Below, one piece after another: positions 1-8,270 of a stretch of DNA of 64,000 nt (position 1 is its first letter; each line of letters opens with the position of its first letter). Source of the DNA: Marichromatium gracile (GTDB lineage: Bacteria > Pseudomonadota > Gammaproteobacteria > Chromatiales > Chromatiaceae); contig NZ_SMDC01000015.1 in assembly GCF_004343155.1 (NCBI RefSeq), positions 13,955 through 77,954 on the forward strand, given 5' to 3'. The notes beneath the pieces are model-generated. The model saw nothing but the letters and a program-made list of their open reading frames with translations, did no database searches and was not told the DNA's origin. A program made the translations under genes and the position numbers.

Positions 1-97
1 TACCAGCTACCAGCTACCAGCTACCAGCTACCAGCTACCAGCTACCAGCTACCAGCTACCAGCTACCAGCTACCAGCTACCAGCTACCAGCTACCAG
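1..97. repeat. Heptad tandem array, unit TACCAGC
   Basis: About fourteen head-to-tail copies of a 7-bp unit (TACCAGC, equally CCAGCTA) run from the window edge to position 97, so the array is truncated on the left. Nothing here looks coding. The array abuts directly on a 35-bp inverted-repeat arm. A related heptad array (GGCTGGC, the complement of CCAGCCN-type units) lies on the far side of the partner arm, and a third (CCAGCGG) occurs at 59502-59536. Heptamer arrays of this general kind are known in cyanobacteria as STRR sequences; kinship with those is not claimed. Confidence 0.93.
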
Positions 98-325
98 GGG
101 ATTGAACCGCGAAGGCGCGAAGGGCGCAAAGAGCCTCAAGTTGTAAGCGACCAGTCTCCAGCAGCCAGTGGGAGTGCGCCCTCGACGACAGCACTGCTTG
201 CCATCAGCCGTCACGCACGCTCTCGGTGCCAGCACTTGAGGGCAGGCAGCCACTTTCAACTGGCGGCTGATCGCTGGAGGCTCTTCTTCCCTTTGCGCCC
301 TTCGCGCCTTCGCGGTTCAATCCCC
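97..325. repeat. Composite element copy A: 35-bp perfect inverted repeat with core
   Basis: Positions 97-131 and 291-325 are perfect reverse complements over 35 bp; the left arm begins GGGGATTGAACCGCGAAGG. Between them lie 159 bp with no convincing ORF. Positions 175-242 form a core that aligns without gaps to 59600-59667 (about 50 of 68 identical by eye). Both arms are bordered on the outside by heptad arrays, so the whole structure is symmetrical. It ends just downstream of the msrB stop. It could be a non-autonomous mobile element, a REP/MITE-like repeat or a structured RNA; no transposase is adjacent. Confidence 0.85.
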
Positions 326-367
326 GGCTGGCGGCTGGCGGCTGGCGGCTGGCGGCTGGCGGCTGGG
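326..367. repeat. Heptad tandem array, unit GGCTGGC
   Basis: Five perfect and one imperfect copy of a 7-bp unit directly follow the right arm of the inverted repeat. Read on the other strand the unit is GCCAGCC, which keeps the CCAGC pentamer of the left array (CCAGCTA) and changes the two remaining bases. The array ends 16 bp before the msrB stop codon. Confidence 0.9.
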
Positions 368-383
368 GACCGATGGCTGACCG

Positions 384-785
384 CTACCCCTCCCCGGTAT
401 CCAGCGCGAGGGCCACGGAGTTGATGCAGTAGCGCTCGCCGGTGGGGGCCGGGCCGTCGGGGAAGACGTGGCCGAGGTGGGCGCCGCAGCGTCGGCAGTG
501 GACCTCGGTGCGTTCCATGCCGTGACTGTGGTCGGCGGCGCGCGCCACCGTCCCCGGCGCGTGCGGGCTGTGGAAGCTCGGCCAGCCGGTGCCGGAGTCG
601 AACTTGGCCGCGGCGTCGAACAGCGGCTCGCCGCAACACACGCAGCGAAACAGCCCCGGCCCCTTGTAGTCGTGATAGGCGCCGGTGAAGGCACGCTCGG
701 TGCCCCGCTCACGGCACACCTGATACTGCTCCGGGGTCAGGCGCGCGCGCCATTCCTCATCGCTCAGCTCGATCTCGTCGCTCAT
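384..785 (-). CDS. msrB: Peptide-methionine (R)-S-oxide reductase MsrB
   Basis: This 133-aa cytoplasmic protein reduces the R epimer of methionine sulfoxide in oxidised proteins. It is a complete MsrB: structural zinc cysteines in two CxxC pairs (C48/C51 and C97/C100), the family block SGTGWPSF near residues 64-71, and the catalytic cysteine in RYCINS (C120). The ATG at 785 is chosen because GGAGGTGG lies a few bases upstream; longer in-frame extensions run into non-conserved sequence. It stands alone, convergent with repeat element A and divergent from the aminotransferase gene. Length is normal for the family. Confidence 0.96.
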   Translation of the reverse strand: MSDEIELSDEEWRARLTPEQYQVCRERGTERAFTGAYHDYKGPGLFRCVCCGEPLFDAAAKFDSGTGWPSFHSPHAPGTVARAADHSHGMERTEVHCRRCGAHLGHVFPDGPAPTGERYCINSVALALDTGEG

Positions 786-963
786 CGTCCACCTCCGATT
801 TCTGCCGCTGTCACTGGGGTGCGAGTGGTCGCGCCGGGCCGTCTTGAGCGCCCTGGGGACGCCCCGTATACTCCGGAAGCTCCCGACAGCGACCAGTCGC
901 GGCAGATCCATCGCCCGCGCCCCGGCGCTCGCCATCAAAACGAACGACACCGGAACGCAGACC

Positions 964-2145
964 ATGATCCACTCCTTCAATCCCCCTGCACGCACCTTGA
1001 TGGGGCCGGGACCGGCCGATGTCCACCCGCGCGTGCTCGCCGCCCTCGCCCGTCCCACCATCGGTCATCTCGACCCGGCCTTCGTCGCCATGATGGACGA
1101 GCTCAAGACCCTGCTGCGCGGCGCCTTCCGCACCGACAACGCGCTGACCATGCCGGTCTCGGCCCCCGGATCGGCGGGGATGGAGATCTGCTTCGTCAAC
1201 CTGGTCGAGCCGGGCGACACCGTAGTGGTGTGCATCAACGGGGTGTTCGGCACGCGGATGAAGGAGAACGTCGAGCGCGCCGGCGCCACCGCGGTGGTGG
1301 TCGAGGGCACCTGGGGGCGCGCCGTCGACCCCGAGCAGGTCGAGCGCACCCTCGCCGCCCATCCCGAGGCGCGCATCCTCGCCTTCGTCCATGCCGAGAC
1401 CAGCACCGGCGCCTGCTCCGATGCCCAGGCGCTGGCCGAGATCGCGCGCCGTCACGACTGCCTGACCATCTGCGACGCGGTCACCTCGCTCGGCGGCAGC
1501 CCGTTGGAGGTCGACGCCTGGGGGCTCGACGCGGTCTACTCGGGCTCGCAGAAGTGTCTCAGCTGCACCCCGGGGCTGGCCCCGGTGACCTTCAGCGAGC
1601 GCGCGCTCGACAAGGTCCGCGCCCGCACCACCAAGGTCAACAGCTGGTTCCTCGACCTCAACCTGATCATGGGCTACTGGAGCGGCGAGCAGAAGCGCAG
1701 CTACCACCACACCGCCCCGGTCAACGCCCTCTACGCCCTGCACGAGTCGCTGGTGATGCTCGCCGAGGAGGGCATCGAACAGGCCTGGGCGCGGCACGCC
1801 CATCACCACCAGGCACTGCGCGCCGGGCTCGAGGCCCTGGGGCTGGAGCTGATCGTGCCCGAGGCCGAGCGCCTGCCACAGCTCAACGCCGTGGCGGTGC
1901 CGGCCGGGATCGACGAGGCCGAGATCCGCACCCGGCTGCTCGCGCGCTACAACCTCGAACTCGGCGCCGGGCTCGGCAGCCTCGCCGGCAAGGTGTGGCG
2001 CATCGGGCTGATGGGCTACAGCAGCCGTCCCGAGAACATCCTGCTCTGTCTCGGCGCGCTCGGCACCGAACTCGGCGCGCTCGGCCACCAGACCGACACC
2101 GGCGCGGCGCGCGCCGCGGCGCGCGCGGTGCTGGGGACGGACTGA
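964..2145 (+). CDS. Class V PLP aminotransferase, alanine/serine-glyoxylate aminotransferase family
   Basis: The 393-aa product belongs to the fold-type I, class V aminotransferases related to alanine-glyoxylate and serine-glyoxylate transaminases. The N-terminal GPGP motif, the CDAVTSLGG block and the putative PLP-binding lysine in SGSQKCLS (about residue 200) are all present, and the C-terminal GLMGYSS segment matches the family. The likely reaction is transamination of glyoxylate with serine or alanine, which would suit photorespiratory or C2 metabolism in an autotroph; the exact donor cannot be read from sequence. The ATG at 964 is preferred over an upstream in-frame ATG at 844 because family similarity begins there. 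The Sco-like gene follows within 10 bp. Confidence 0.88.
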   Translation: MIHSFNPPARTLMGPGPADVHPRVLAALARPTIGHLDPAFVAMMDELKTLLRGAFRTDNALTMPVSAPGSAGMEICFVNLVEPGDTVVVCINGVFGTRMKENVERAGATAVVVEGTWGRAVDPEQVERTLAAHPEARILAFVHAETSTGACSDAQALAEIARRHDCLTICDAVTSLGGSPLEVDAWGLDAVYSGSQKCLSCTPGLAPVTFSERALDKVRARTTKVNSWFLDLNLIMGYWSGEQKRSYHHTAPVNALYALHESLVMLAEEGIEQAWARHAHHHQALRAGLEALGLELIVPEAERLPQLNAVAVPAGIDEAEIRTRLLARYNLELGAGLGSLAGKVWRIGLMGYSSRPENILLCLGALGTELGALGHQTDTGAARAAARAVLGTD

Positions 2146-2153
2146 GGCGGATC

Positions 2154-2774
2154 GTGGTGCAGCTCGCCAATCGCCGCCCGCTGGCGGCACGCCTGATCCT
2201 GATGCTGCTCGCCATGGCGATACTGGTGCTCGGCTACCAGTGGGGGAACCAGTACCAGCGCCGTCATGCCGAGCCGCCGACGATCAGCGGGGTGCTGCTG
2301 CGCCCGCCGCTGGCGGCCCCCGAGTTCGCCCTGGAGGACGCCCTCGGGCGTCCCTTCGACCGCGCCCGACTCGGCGCCGACTGGACCCTGCTCGCCTTCG
2401 GCTCGCTCGCCGACGCCTCCGGTCAGCGCGCGCTGCAGCGCCTGATCGAGACCCGCAACCGGCTCGCCGATCGGCCCGCGATCGCCGGAGCGCTGCGCCT
2501 GGTGCTGATCGACGGCGGCGCCGATCGCGCCCGGGCGCGCGACTTCAGTCGGCTCTCGCCGGCGCTCGACATCGTCTCGGGCCCGCCCGAGGCGCGCGCG
2601 CCGCTCGCCGCGCTGGGCGACGACACGGACGCCGGATCGACCCCGATCCTGGTATTCGCGCCGGGCGCGCGACTGCTGGCGATCCTCCCCGGCACCGCCG
2701 CCGGTGCCACCCTGGCCGCCGATCTGGCGGCGCTTCACGCCGCCGCGCCGGCGTTGCTCGCGGAGACCCCATGA
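2154..2774 (+). CDS. Membrane-anchored Sco1/SenC-like thioredoxin-fold protein without cysteines
   Basis: This protein of about 206 aa starts at a GTG (2154, or the next GTG at 2157) a few bases after a GAGG box. It has one N-terminal membrane segment (about residues 12-28). A periplasmic domain follows whose beginning (GVLLRPPLAAPEFALEDALGRPF) follows the Sco1/SenC pattern. At the place where Sco proteins carry the CxxxC copper site after FG, this one reads FGSLADASG, and no cysteine occurs in the whole sequence. It is therefore probably not a copper chaperone of the usual kind. Its stop overlaps the psd start (ATGA), implying co-translation. The family assignment is inference. Confidence 0.6.
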   Translation: MVQLANRRPLAARLILMLLAMAILVLGYQWGNQYQRRHAEPPTISGVLLRPPLAAPEFALEDALGRPFDRARLGADWTLLAFGSLADASGQRALQRLIETRNRLADRPAIAGALRLVLIDGGADRARARDFSRLSPALDIVSGPPEARAPLAALGDDTDAGSTPILVFAPGARLLAILPGTAAGATLAADLAALHAAAPALLAETP

Positions 2775-3646
2775 CCCGATCCGACTGGGGCGAACGGCTG
2801 TTCGTCGCCCTGCAGTACCTGTTGCCACAGCGTCTGCTCTCCGAGCTGATGCACCGTCTCTCACGACTGCGCTGGCGCCCGTTGAAGCGCCTGCTGATCC
2901 ACGGCTTCGCCCGCCACTACCGGATCGACATGCAGCAAGCCGCCGAGCCCGACATCGACGCCTATCCCCACTTCAACGCCTTCTTCACCCGCGCGCTGCG
3001 CGCCGAGGCGCGCCCGCTCGACCCCGACCCGCGCGCCCTGCTCTGCCCGGTCGACGGCGCGATCAGCCAGATCGGACGCATCGAGAACGGACGGCTGATC
3101 CAGGCCAAGGGCCAGGACTACGCCGTCGACACCCTGCTCGGGCTCGATCCCGGCGCGCCGCACCCGTTCGAGGGCGGGCACTTCGTCACCATCTATCTCT
3201 CGCCGCGCGACTATCACCGCATCCACATGCCGCTGGCCGGGCGGCTGCTGGAGATGACCCATGTCCCGGGCGCGCTGTTCAGCGTCAACGCCGCCACCGC
3301 CAACCGGGTGCCGGGGCTGTTCGCCCGCAACGAGCGTCTGGTGACCCGCTTCGAGACCGCGGCCGGCGAGCTGGCGCAGGTGCTGGTGGGGGCGATCTTC
3401 GTCGGCGGCATCGAGACGGTGTGGTCCGGGGTGGTGACGCCGCCGCACCGGCTCGGGCCGCCCAACCGTCTGGACTATCGCGAGGCCGCGCCGGTAGAAC
3501 TCGCGCGCGGCGCCGAGATGGGCCGCTTCAACCTCGGCTCGACCGTGGTGGTGCTGCTGCCGCGCGGGCGCGTCGACTGGGAGACCGGGCTCGCCCCGGG
3601 ACAGACGGTGCGCCTCGGCCAGCGCCTCGGCACCCTCGCCGACTAG
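2771..3646 (+). CDS. psd: Phosphatidylserine decarboxylase proenzyme
   Basis: The enzyme converts phosphatidylserine to phosphatidylethanolamine at the inner membrane. The 291-aa proenzyme has the usual gammaproteobacterial length. The self-cleavage motif LGST lies at about residues 255-258; cleavage before the serine generates the pyruvoyl prosthetic group on the small C-terminal alpha chain. The DYHRIHMP block and FVGGIETVW are also typical. The ATG overlaps the stop of the Sco-like gene by four bases. Only six bases separate its stop from the stop of convergent rarA; a GC palindrome inside the rarA 3' end (3668-3691) may serve as a shared transcription stop. Confidence 0.96.
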   Translation: MTRSDWGERLFVALQYLLPQRLLSELMHRLSRLRWRPLKRLLIHGFARHYRIDMQQAAEPDIDAYPHFNAFFTRALRAEARPLDPDPRALLCPVDGAISQIGRIENGRLIQAKGQDYAVDTLLGLDPGAPHPFEGGHFVTIYLSPRDYHRIHMPLAGRLLEMTHVPGALFSVNAATANRVPGLFARNERLVTRFETAAGELAQVLVGAIFVGGIETVWSGVVTPPHRLGPPNRLDYREAAPVELARGAEMGRFNLGSTVVVLLPRGRVDWETGLAPGQTVRLGQRLGTLAD

Positions 3647-3652
3647 ACCCGT

Positions 3653-4981
3653 TCAGCCGCGCCCGCCGTGCCGCGCGCGCGCGGCACGGTCGAGTGCGGC
3701 GAGGCGTTCGAGCTTCTCGCGGATACGGATCTCCAGCCCACGCTCGACCGGCGCGTAATAGCGCCGCTCGCCCAGCTCGTCGGGGAAGTAGCGCTCGTCG
3801 GCGGCATAGCCCTCGGGCTCGTCGTGGGCATAGCGATAGCGCCGACCGTGACCGAGTTCCTTCATCAGCCGCGTCGGCGCATTGCGCAGATGCAGCGGCA
3901 CCCCCAGCGAGCCCGAGGCGCGGGCATCGGCCTGAGCGGCCTTCCAGGCGGTGTAGACGGCGTTGCTCTTGGCCGCGCAGGCGAGATAGACGGTCGCCTG
4001 TGCCAGCGCCAGCTCGCCCTCGGGCGAACCGAGCCGCGCCTGCGCCTCCCAGGCGTTGAGCGCCAGATCGAGCGCGCGCGGGTCGGCGTTGCCGATGTCC
4101 TCGCTGGCGATACGCACCAGGCGGCGCGCCAGATAGAGCGGGTCGCAGCCGCCGTCGAGCATCCGCGCCAGCCAGTAGAGCGCGGCATCCGGCGCCGAGC
4201 CGCGCACCGACTTGTGCAGCGCCGAGATCTGGTCGTAGAAGTCGTCGCCGCCGCGATCGAAGCGGCGCAGCGAGGCGCTGGCCACCGCCGCCACCGTCTC
4301 GCGCCCGATCACCGCGCCCGTATCGACCGCTGCGGCAGCCAGCTCCAGCAGGTTGAGCGCGCTGCGCGCATCGCCGTCGGCGCCCTCGGCGATCAACCGC
4401 GCCGCCTCGGGGTCGAGCGCGAGACGGCGCGCGGCCAGCCCGCCGCGCGGGTCATGCAGCGCGCGTTCGAGCACCGCGACCAGATCATCGCTACCGAGTG
4501 ACTGCAGCACATAGACCCGGGCGCGCGAGAGCAGCGCGTTGTTGAGCGCGAACGAGGGGTTCTCGGTAGTGGCGCCGATGAAGGTCAGGGTGCCGTCCTC
4601 AACGTGCGGCAGGAAGGCGTCCTGCTGGGCCTTGTTGAAGCGGTGCACCTCGTCGATGAACAACAGGCTGGCGCTGCCGTCGGCGGCCAGCCGCGCCTGG
4701 GCGCGGGCGACCGCCTCGCGGATCTCCTTGACCCCGGCGAGCACCGCCGAGAGGGTGATCAGCTCGGCCTCGGCGCGCGCGGCGATCAGCCGCGCCAGGG
4801 TGGTCTTGCCGGTGCCGGGCGGTCCCCAGAGGATCATCGAATGGGCATGCCCCGACTCGAGCGCGCGACGCAGCGGCTTGTCGGGACCGAGCAGGTGCGA
4901 CTGCCCGCGGAAATCCTCGAGAGAGGCCGGGCGCAGCCGCTCGGCGAGCGGGGTCTGGGGGTTGTCGCGGGTCGCGGGCAT
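3653..4981 (-). CDS. rarA: Replication-associated recombination protein RarA (MgsA)
   Basis: This 442-aa clamp-loader-like AAA+ ATPase acts at stalled replication forks. Walker A GPPGTGKT is at residues 53-60 and Walker B with DEVHRFNK follows near residue 110; sensor motifs and the C-terminal MgsA tetramerisation region complete a normal full-length protein. It is third in the gammaproteobacterial order ftsK-lolA-rarA, starting only three bases after the lolA stop, so the three genes are almost certainly co-transcribed. The serS/crcB neighbours often found beyond rarA are absent; psd lies convergently instead. Confidence 0.95.
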   Translation of the reverse strand: MPATRDNPQTPLAERLRPASLEDFRGQSHLLGPDKPLRRALESGHAHSMILWGPPGTGKTTLARLIAARAEAELITLSAVLAGVKEIREAVARAQARLAADGSASLLFIDEVHRFNKAQQDAFLPHVEDGTLTFIGATTENPSFALNNALLSRARVYVLQSLGSDDLVAVLERALHDPRGGLAARRLALDPEAARLIAEGADGDARSALNLLELAAAAVDTGAVIGRETVAAVASASLRRFDRGGDDFYDQISALHKSVRGSAPDAALYWLARMLDGGCDPLYLARRLVRIASEDIGNADPRALDLALNAWEAQARLGSPEGELALAQATVYLACAAKSNAVYTAWKAAQADARASGSLGVPLHLRNAPTRLMKELGHGRRYRYAHDEPEGYAADERYFPDELGERRYYAPVERGLEIRIREKLERLAALDRAARARHGGRG

Positions 4982-4984
4982 GGC

Positions 4985-5623
4985 TCAGTCGAAGGAGAGG
5001 AAGTCGTCGACCGCGCTGCGATCGATCTCGAACAGGTCGGGTTCGAGCGCGAGGTTGCGGGTCGCCGCGCTGAAGTCGAGCCGGGTGTTCTGACCGAAGC
5101 CGTCCTCCATGATCAGGCTCTCGAGGCCATCGCTGCCGAAGCCGAGCTCGATGCGCTCGACCTCGGCGTCGGCGTCGAGCGGACGCAGCGCCACCCAGGC
5201 GCGCCCATCCGTGCTCGGCAGCTCGCTGACGGCGAAGTGCTCGGTGATCGGCGCGCCGCTGGCGAGCAGCAGCGCCGGGGTGCCGCGCAGCGCCCGCTCC
5301 TGGCTCTGGTGGGTGACCTGCTCGAGTTCCAGGTCGTGGACATAGACGCGCTTGCCGTCGGCGATGATCACCTGCGCCACCGGGTCGTCGTATTCCCAGC
5401 GAAAGCGACCCGGGCGCTGCAGATAGAAGCGTCCGTGCGATTCGGTCATCTGGGTGCGCGCGGCATTGAAGGTGTACTGCACGAAGTCCGCGCGCAGGCT
5501 GTCGAGACCGGCGAGATAGCGCTCGAGACGCTGCGCGCCCTCCCCGGCGAACGCCGCGACGGGCAACAGCAAGGCGAGCAGGACGGCGCCGAGGGCGCGG
5601 GCGGACAGGGTCGCTCGAATCAC
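4985..5623 (-). CDS. lolA: Outer-membrane lipoprotein carrier protein LolA
   Basis: LolA ferries lipoproteins from the LolCDE complex through the periplasm to LolB. The 212-aa precursor has a clear Sec signal peptide (about residues 1-26, ending PVAAFAG) and the LolA beta-barrel pattern, including FVQ, GRFYLQRPGRFRWEY and a D-G-K-V turn. It is the middle gene of ftsK-lolA-rarA, with a four-base gap after ftsK and a three-base gap before rarA, matching the order in Escherichia coli. Length is normal. Confidence 0.95.
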   Translation of the reverse strand: MIRATLSARALGAVLLALLLPVAAFAGEGAQRLERYLAGLDSLRADFVQYTFNAARTQMTESHGRFYLQRPGRFRWEYDDPVAQVIIADGKRVYVHDLELEQVTHQSQERALRGTPALLLASGAPITEHFAVSELPSTDGRAWVALRPLDADAEVERIELGFGSDGLESLIMEDGFGQNTRLDFSAATRNLALEPDLFEIDRSAVDDFLSFD

Positions 5624-5627
5624 GCGA

Positions 5628-8180
5628 TCACTCCTCCTGTGGCGGCGGGACCAGGACCTCGCGGTTGCCGTTGGTCTCGGCCGGGCTGACGATGCCGATA
5701 CGCTCCATCTCCTCGATCAGGCGCGCGGCGCGGTTGTAACCGATCTTGAGCCGGCGCTGCACCCCGGAGATGGAGGCGCGACGGGTCTCGACGACGATCT
5801 GCACCGCCTCGTCGAACAGCGGGTCGGTGTCCTCGGTGTCGCCGCCGCGCGGCTCGGGGTCGATCCCCGGCAGCGACTCGGTCGGCTCGCGCAACACGTC
5901 GTCGATATAGTCCGGACCACCGAACTGCTTGAGATGTTCCACCACCGCGTGCACCTCGTGATCGTCGACGAAGGCGCCGTGCACGCGATTGGGGAGGTTG
6001 CCGCCGGGTGGCAGATAGAGCATGTCGCCGTGCCCGAGCAGCTGTTCGGCGCCCTGCTGATCGAGGATGGTGCGCGAGTCGATCCGCGAGGACACCTGGA
6101 AGGCCATGCGGGTGGGGATGTTGGCCTTGATCAACCCGGTGAGCACGTCGACCGAGGGGCGCTGGGTGGCCAGCAGCAGATGGATGCCCGAGGCGCGCGC
6201 CTTCTGCGCCAGGCGCGCGATCAGCTCCTCGACCTTCTTGCCGACCACCATCATCATGTCGGCCAGCTCGTCGATGATGACCACGATATAGGGCAGGTGC
6301 TCGAGCGCCGGTGCGGCGCCGAGCGCGGGGTCGTGGAGCGGATCGGCGATCGGGGTGCCGGCGGCCTCGGCCTCGGCGATGCGCTTGTTGTAGCCGGCGA
6401 TGTTGCGCACCCCGAGCTTGGCCATCAGCCGGTAGCGTCGCTCCATCTCGCCGACGCACCAGCGCAACGCGTTGGCCGCCTCCTTCATGTCGGTGACCAC
6501 CGGGGTGAGCAGGTGCGGGATACCCTCGTAGACCGAGAGTTCCAGCATCTTCGGGTCGACCATGATCAGCCGCACGTCCTTGGGGTCGGCCTTGTAGAGC
6601 AGACTGAGGATCATCGCGTTGATCGCCACCGACTTGCCCGAGCCGGTGGTGCCGGCAATCAGCGCATGGGGCATGCGTGCCAGATCGGCAACCACCGGCT
6701 GGCCGGCGATGTTGGTGCCCAGCCCCAGGGTGAGCACCGAGCGCGCCTCCTGATAGGCGTCCGAGCCGAGCGTCTGGCGCAGGAACACGATCTCGCGCTG
6801 CTCGTTGGGGATCTCGATGCCGATCAGCGACTTGCCCGGGATCACCTCGACCACGCGCACGCTGATCGTCGACAGCGCGCGGGCCAGATCCTTGGCTAGG
6901 CCGGTGATCTTGCTGACCTTGGTACCGGGGGCGAGGTCGATCTCGAAGAGGGTGACCACGGGACCGGGATAGACCTCCTCGACCCGCGCCTCGACGCCGA
7001 AATCGGCCAGGCGCAGCTCGACCTGACGCGACAGCTCCTCGAGCTGCTCGGCACTGTAGCCGCGACCGCTCTTGGTCGGCGCGTCGAGCAGCGAGAGCGG
7101 CGGGCGCATGCCCTCGGCGGGGATGTCGCGCACCGCGACCGGCACCTGGGCCGGCGGCTCGGGGTCGGGCGTGGGCGCAGAGACCGGTGCTGGCGGCGGC
7201 GCGGGTCGCGCAGCGCGCGGCGGCACCGCACTCGGCTCGGGAGCGGGAGCGGGAGCAGGAGCAGGAGCGACCGGGCGGCGCGGCGACGCCGGCTCTGGAC
7301 GAGGCGCCGGTTCGGGCTCGGGCTCGGGCTCGGGCTCGGGCAGTGGATCGGTCATGGTCGCGCGCACCGCCTCCGGGAACCCGTTGGGGCGAGCGCGCGA
7401 GCGACGCCGGGCCTTCGCGCGGGGCGCGGGACGCGGGGTGGGCGCAGGCTCGGGGTCGCCGGCGAACTCATCGGGGTCGATCAGGTTGAGCGCGCGCGGC
7501 AGCCCCTCGGGACTGAGCTCGGGACCTTCGCGCAACTGCTGCAGACGCCCCCGCGAGTCCTCGAGCAGACCACGCGCGGCACGCAGCGCCTGCAGCGCCG
7601 TGGCCCCGGTGGCATCGAGCAGTCTCACCCAGGAGATCCCCCAAAACAGGCTGAGTCCGATCAGCAGGGTGCCGACCAGCAAGAGGTCGGTCCCGGGGAC
7701 GTTGAAGGCACCGAGCATGGCCGAGCTGAGGCTGCTGCCGAGCGCCCCCCCGGCGCCGTTCTGCAGCACCCCGCCGAGGGTCGAGAAGTGGATCGAGGCG
7801 ATGCCGCAACCGGCCACCAGGGTCAGCGCAAAACCGATCCAGCGCAGCGACAGCACCCAGGGGCGCAGCACCACCGCCTCGCCGCGACCACGGAACACCA
7901 CCCAGGCGCTCCAGCCGACCAGCACCGGGATCAGGTAGGCGAAGAAACCGAACAGATAGAGGGCGCCGTCGGCGAACCAGGCCCCGGTGCGACCACCGGC
8001 GTTGCTCACCCGCTCACCATCGCCGACATAGGACCAGCCGGGGTCCTGGGGTGAGTAGGTCGCCAGCGCGAGCAACAGATAGAGCGCCAGGCACATCAGT
8101 GCCCACATCGCCCCCTCGCGCAGGATGCGCTCGACATAGTCGCTCAGTGTCAATTGCCCACGGCGGGTAGCCTGTGCCAT
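5628..8180 (-). CDS. ftsK: DNA translocase FtsK
   Basis: This 850-aa protein links the divisome to chromosome dimer resolution. The N-terminal part has several hydrophobic segments (about residues 25-185) that anchor it at the septum. A Pro/Glu/Ala-rich linker includes an alternating Pro-Glu run. The motor domain has Walker A GTTGSGKS near residue 510 and Walker B-like [11 protein letters not shown]. The C-terminal gamma domain (last 65 residues) is the KOPS/XerD-contacting winged helix. The ATG at 8180 is preferred over an upstream TTG at 8192 because GGAGGG lies at ideal spacing. It heads the ftsK-lolA-rarA operon. Confidence 0.96.
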   Translation of the reverse strand: MAQATRRGQLTLSDYVERILREGAMWALMCLALYLLLALATYSPQDPGWSYVGDGERVSNAGGRTGAWFADGALYLFGFFAYLIPVLVGWSAWVVFRGRGEAVVLRPWVLSLRWIGFALTLVAGCGIASIHFSTLGGVLQNGAGGALGSSLSSAMLGAFNVPGTDLLLVGTLLIGLSLFWGISWVRLLDATGATALQALRAARGLLEDSRGRLQQLREGPELSPEGLPRALNLIDPDEFAGDPEPAPTPRPAPRAKARRRSRARPNGFPEAVRATMTDPLPEPEPEPEPEPAPRPEPASPRRPVAPAPAPAPAPEPSAVPPRAARPAPPPAPVSAPTPDPEPPAQVPVAVRDIPAEGMRPPLSLLDAPTKSGRGYSAEQLEELSRQVELRLADFGVEARVEEVYPGPVVTLFEIDLAPGTKVSKITGLAKDLARALSTISVRVVEVIPGKSLIGIEIPNEQREIVFLRQTLGSDAYQEARSVLTLGLGTNIAGQPVVADLARMPHALIAGTTGSGKSVAINAMILSLLYKADPKDVRLIMVDPKMLELSVYEGIPHLLTPVVTDMKEAANALRWCVGEMERRYRLMAKLGVRNIAGYNKRIAEAEAAGTPIADPLHDPALGAAPALEHLPYIVVIIDELADMMMVVGKKVEELIARLAQKARASGIHLLLATQRPSVDVLTGLIKANIPTRMAFQVSSRIDSRTILDQQGAEQLLGHGDMLYLPPGGNLPNRVHGAFVDDHEVHAVVEHLKQFGGPDYIDDVLREPTESLPGIDPEPRGGDTEDTDPLFDEAVQIVVETRRASISGVQRRLKIGYNRAARLIEEMERIGIVSPAETNGNREVLVPPPQEE

Positions 8181-8206
8181 GAATCCCTCCAAAAATTACT
8201 CGCGCT

Positions 8207-8212
8207 ATTATA
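8207..8212 (-). promoter_or_regulatory. Candidate -10 box for ftsK
   Basis: The minus strand reads TATAAT, 26 bases before the ftsK ATG, inside a short A/T-rich island (8190-8240) that stands out from GC-rich surroundings. No good -35 match is visible at 16-18 bp, so activator dependence or a non-canonical promoter is possible. Confidence 0.45.
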
Positions 8213-8270
8213 ACCTTACCAAAGATTATTAGTGCGATTTATCCGGGACTCTGGCACACCGTCGCAGGGC

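Noticed and set aside
468-2150. Long plus-strand open frame running through msrB and the aminotransferase gene
   Set aside because: Only its last part (from 2154) resembles a protein; the rest is Arg/Pro-rich out-of-frame translation.
3668-3691. CG-rich palindrome as a separate feature
   Set aside because: It lies within the rarA coding end; a role as bidirectional terminator is possible but cannot be told from codon constraints.
7240-7340. Short repeats resembling a tandem array within ftsK
   Set aside because: They encode the Pro-Glu/Pro-Ala-rich linker of FtsK and are normal for that protein.
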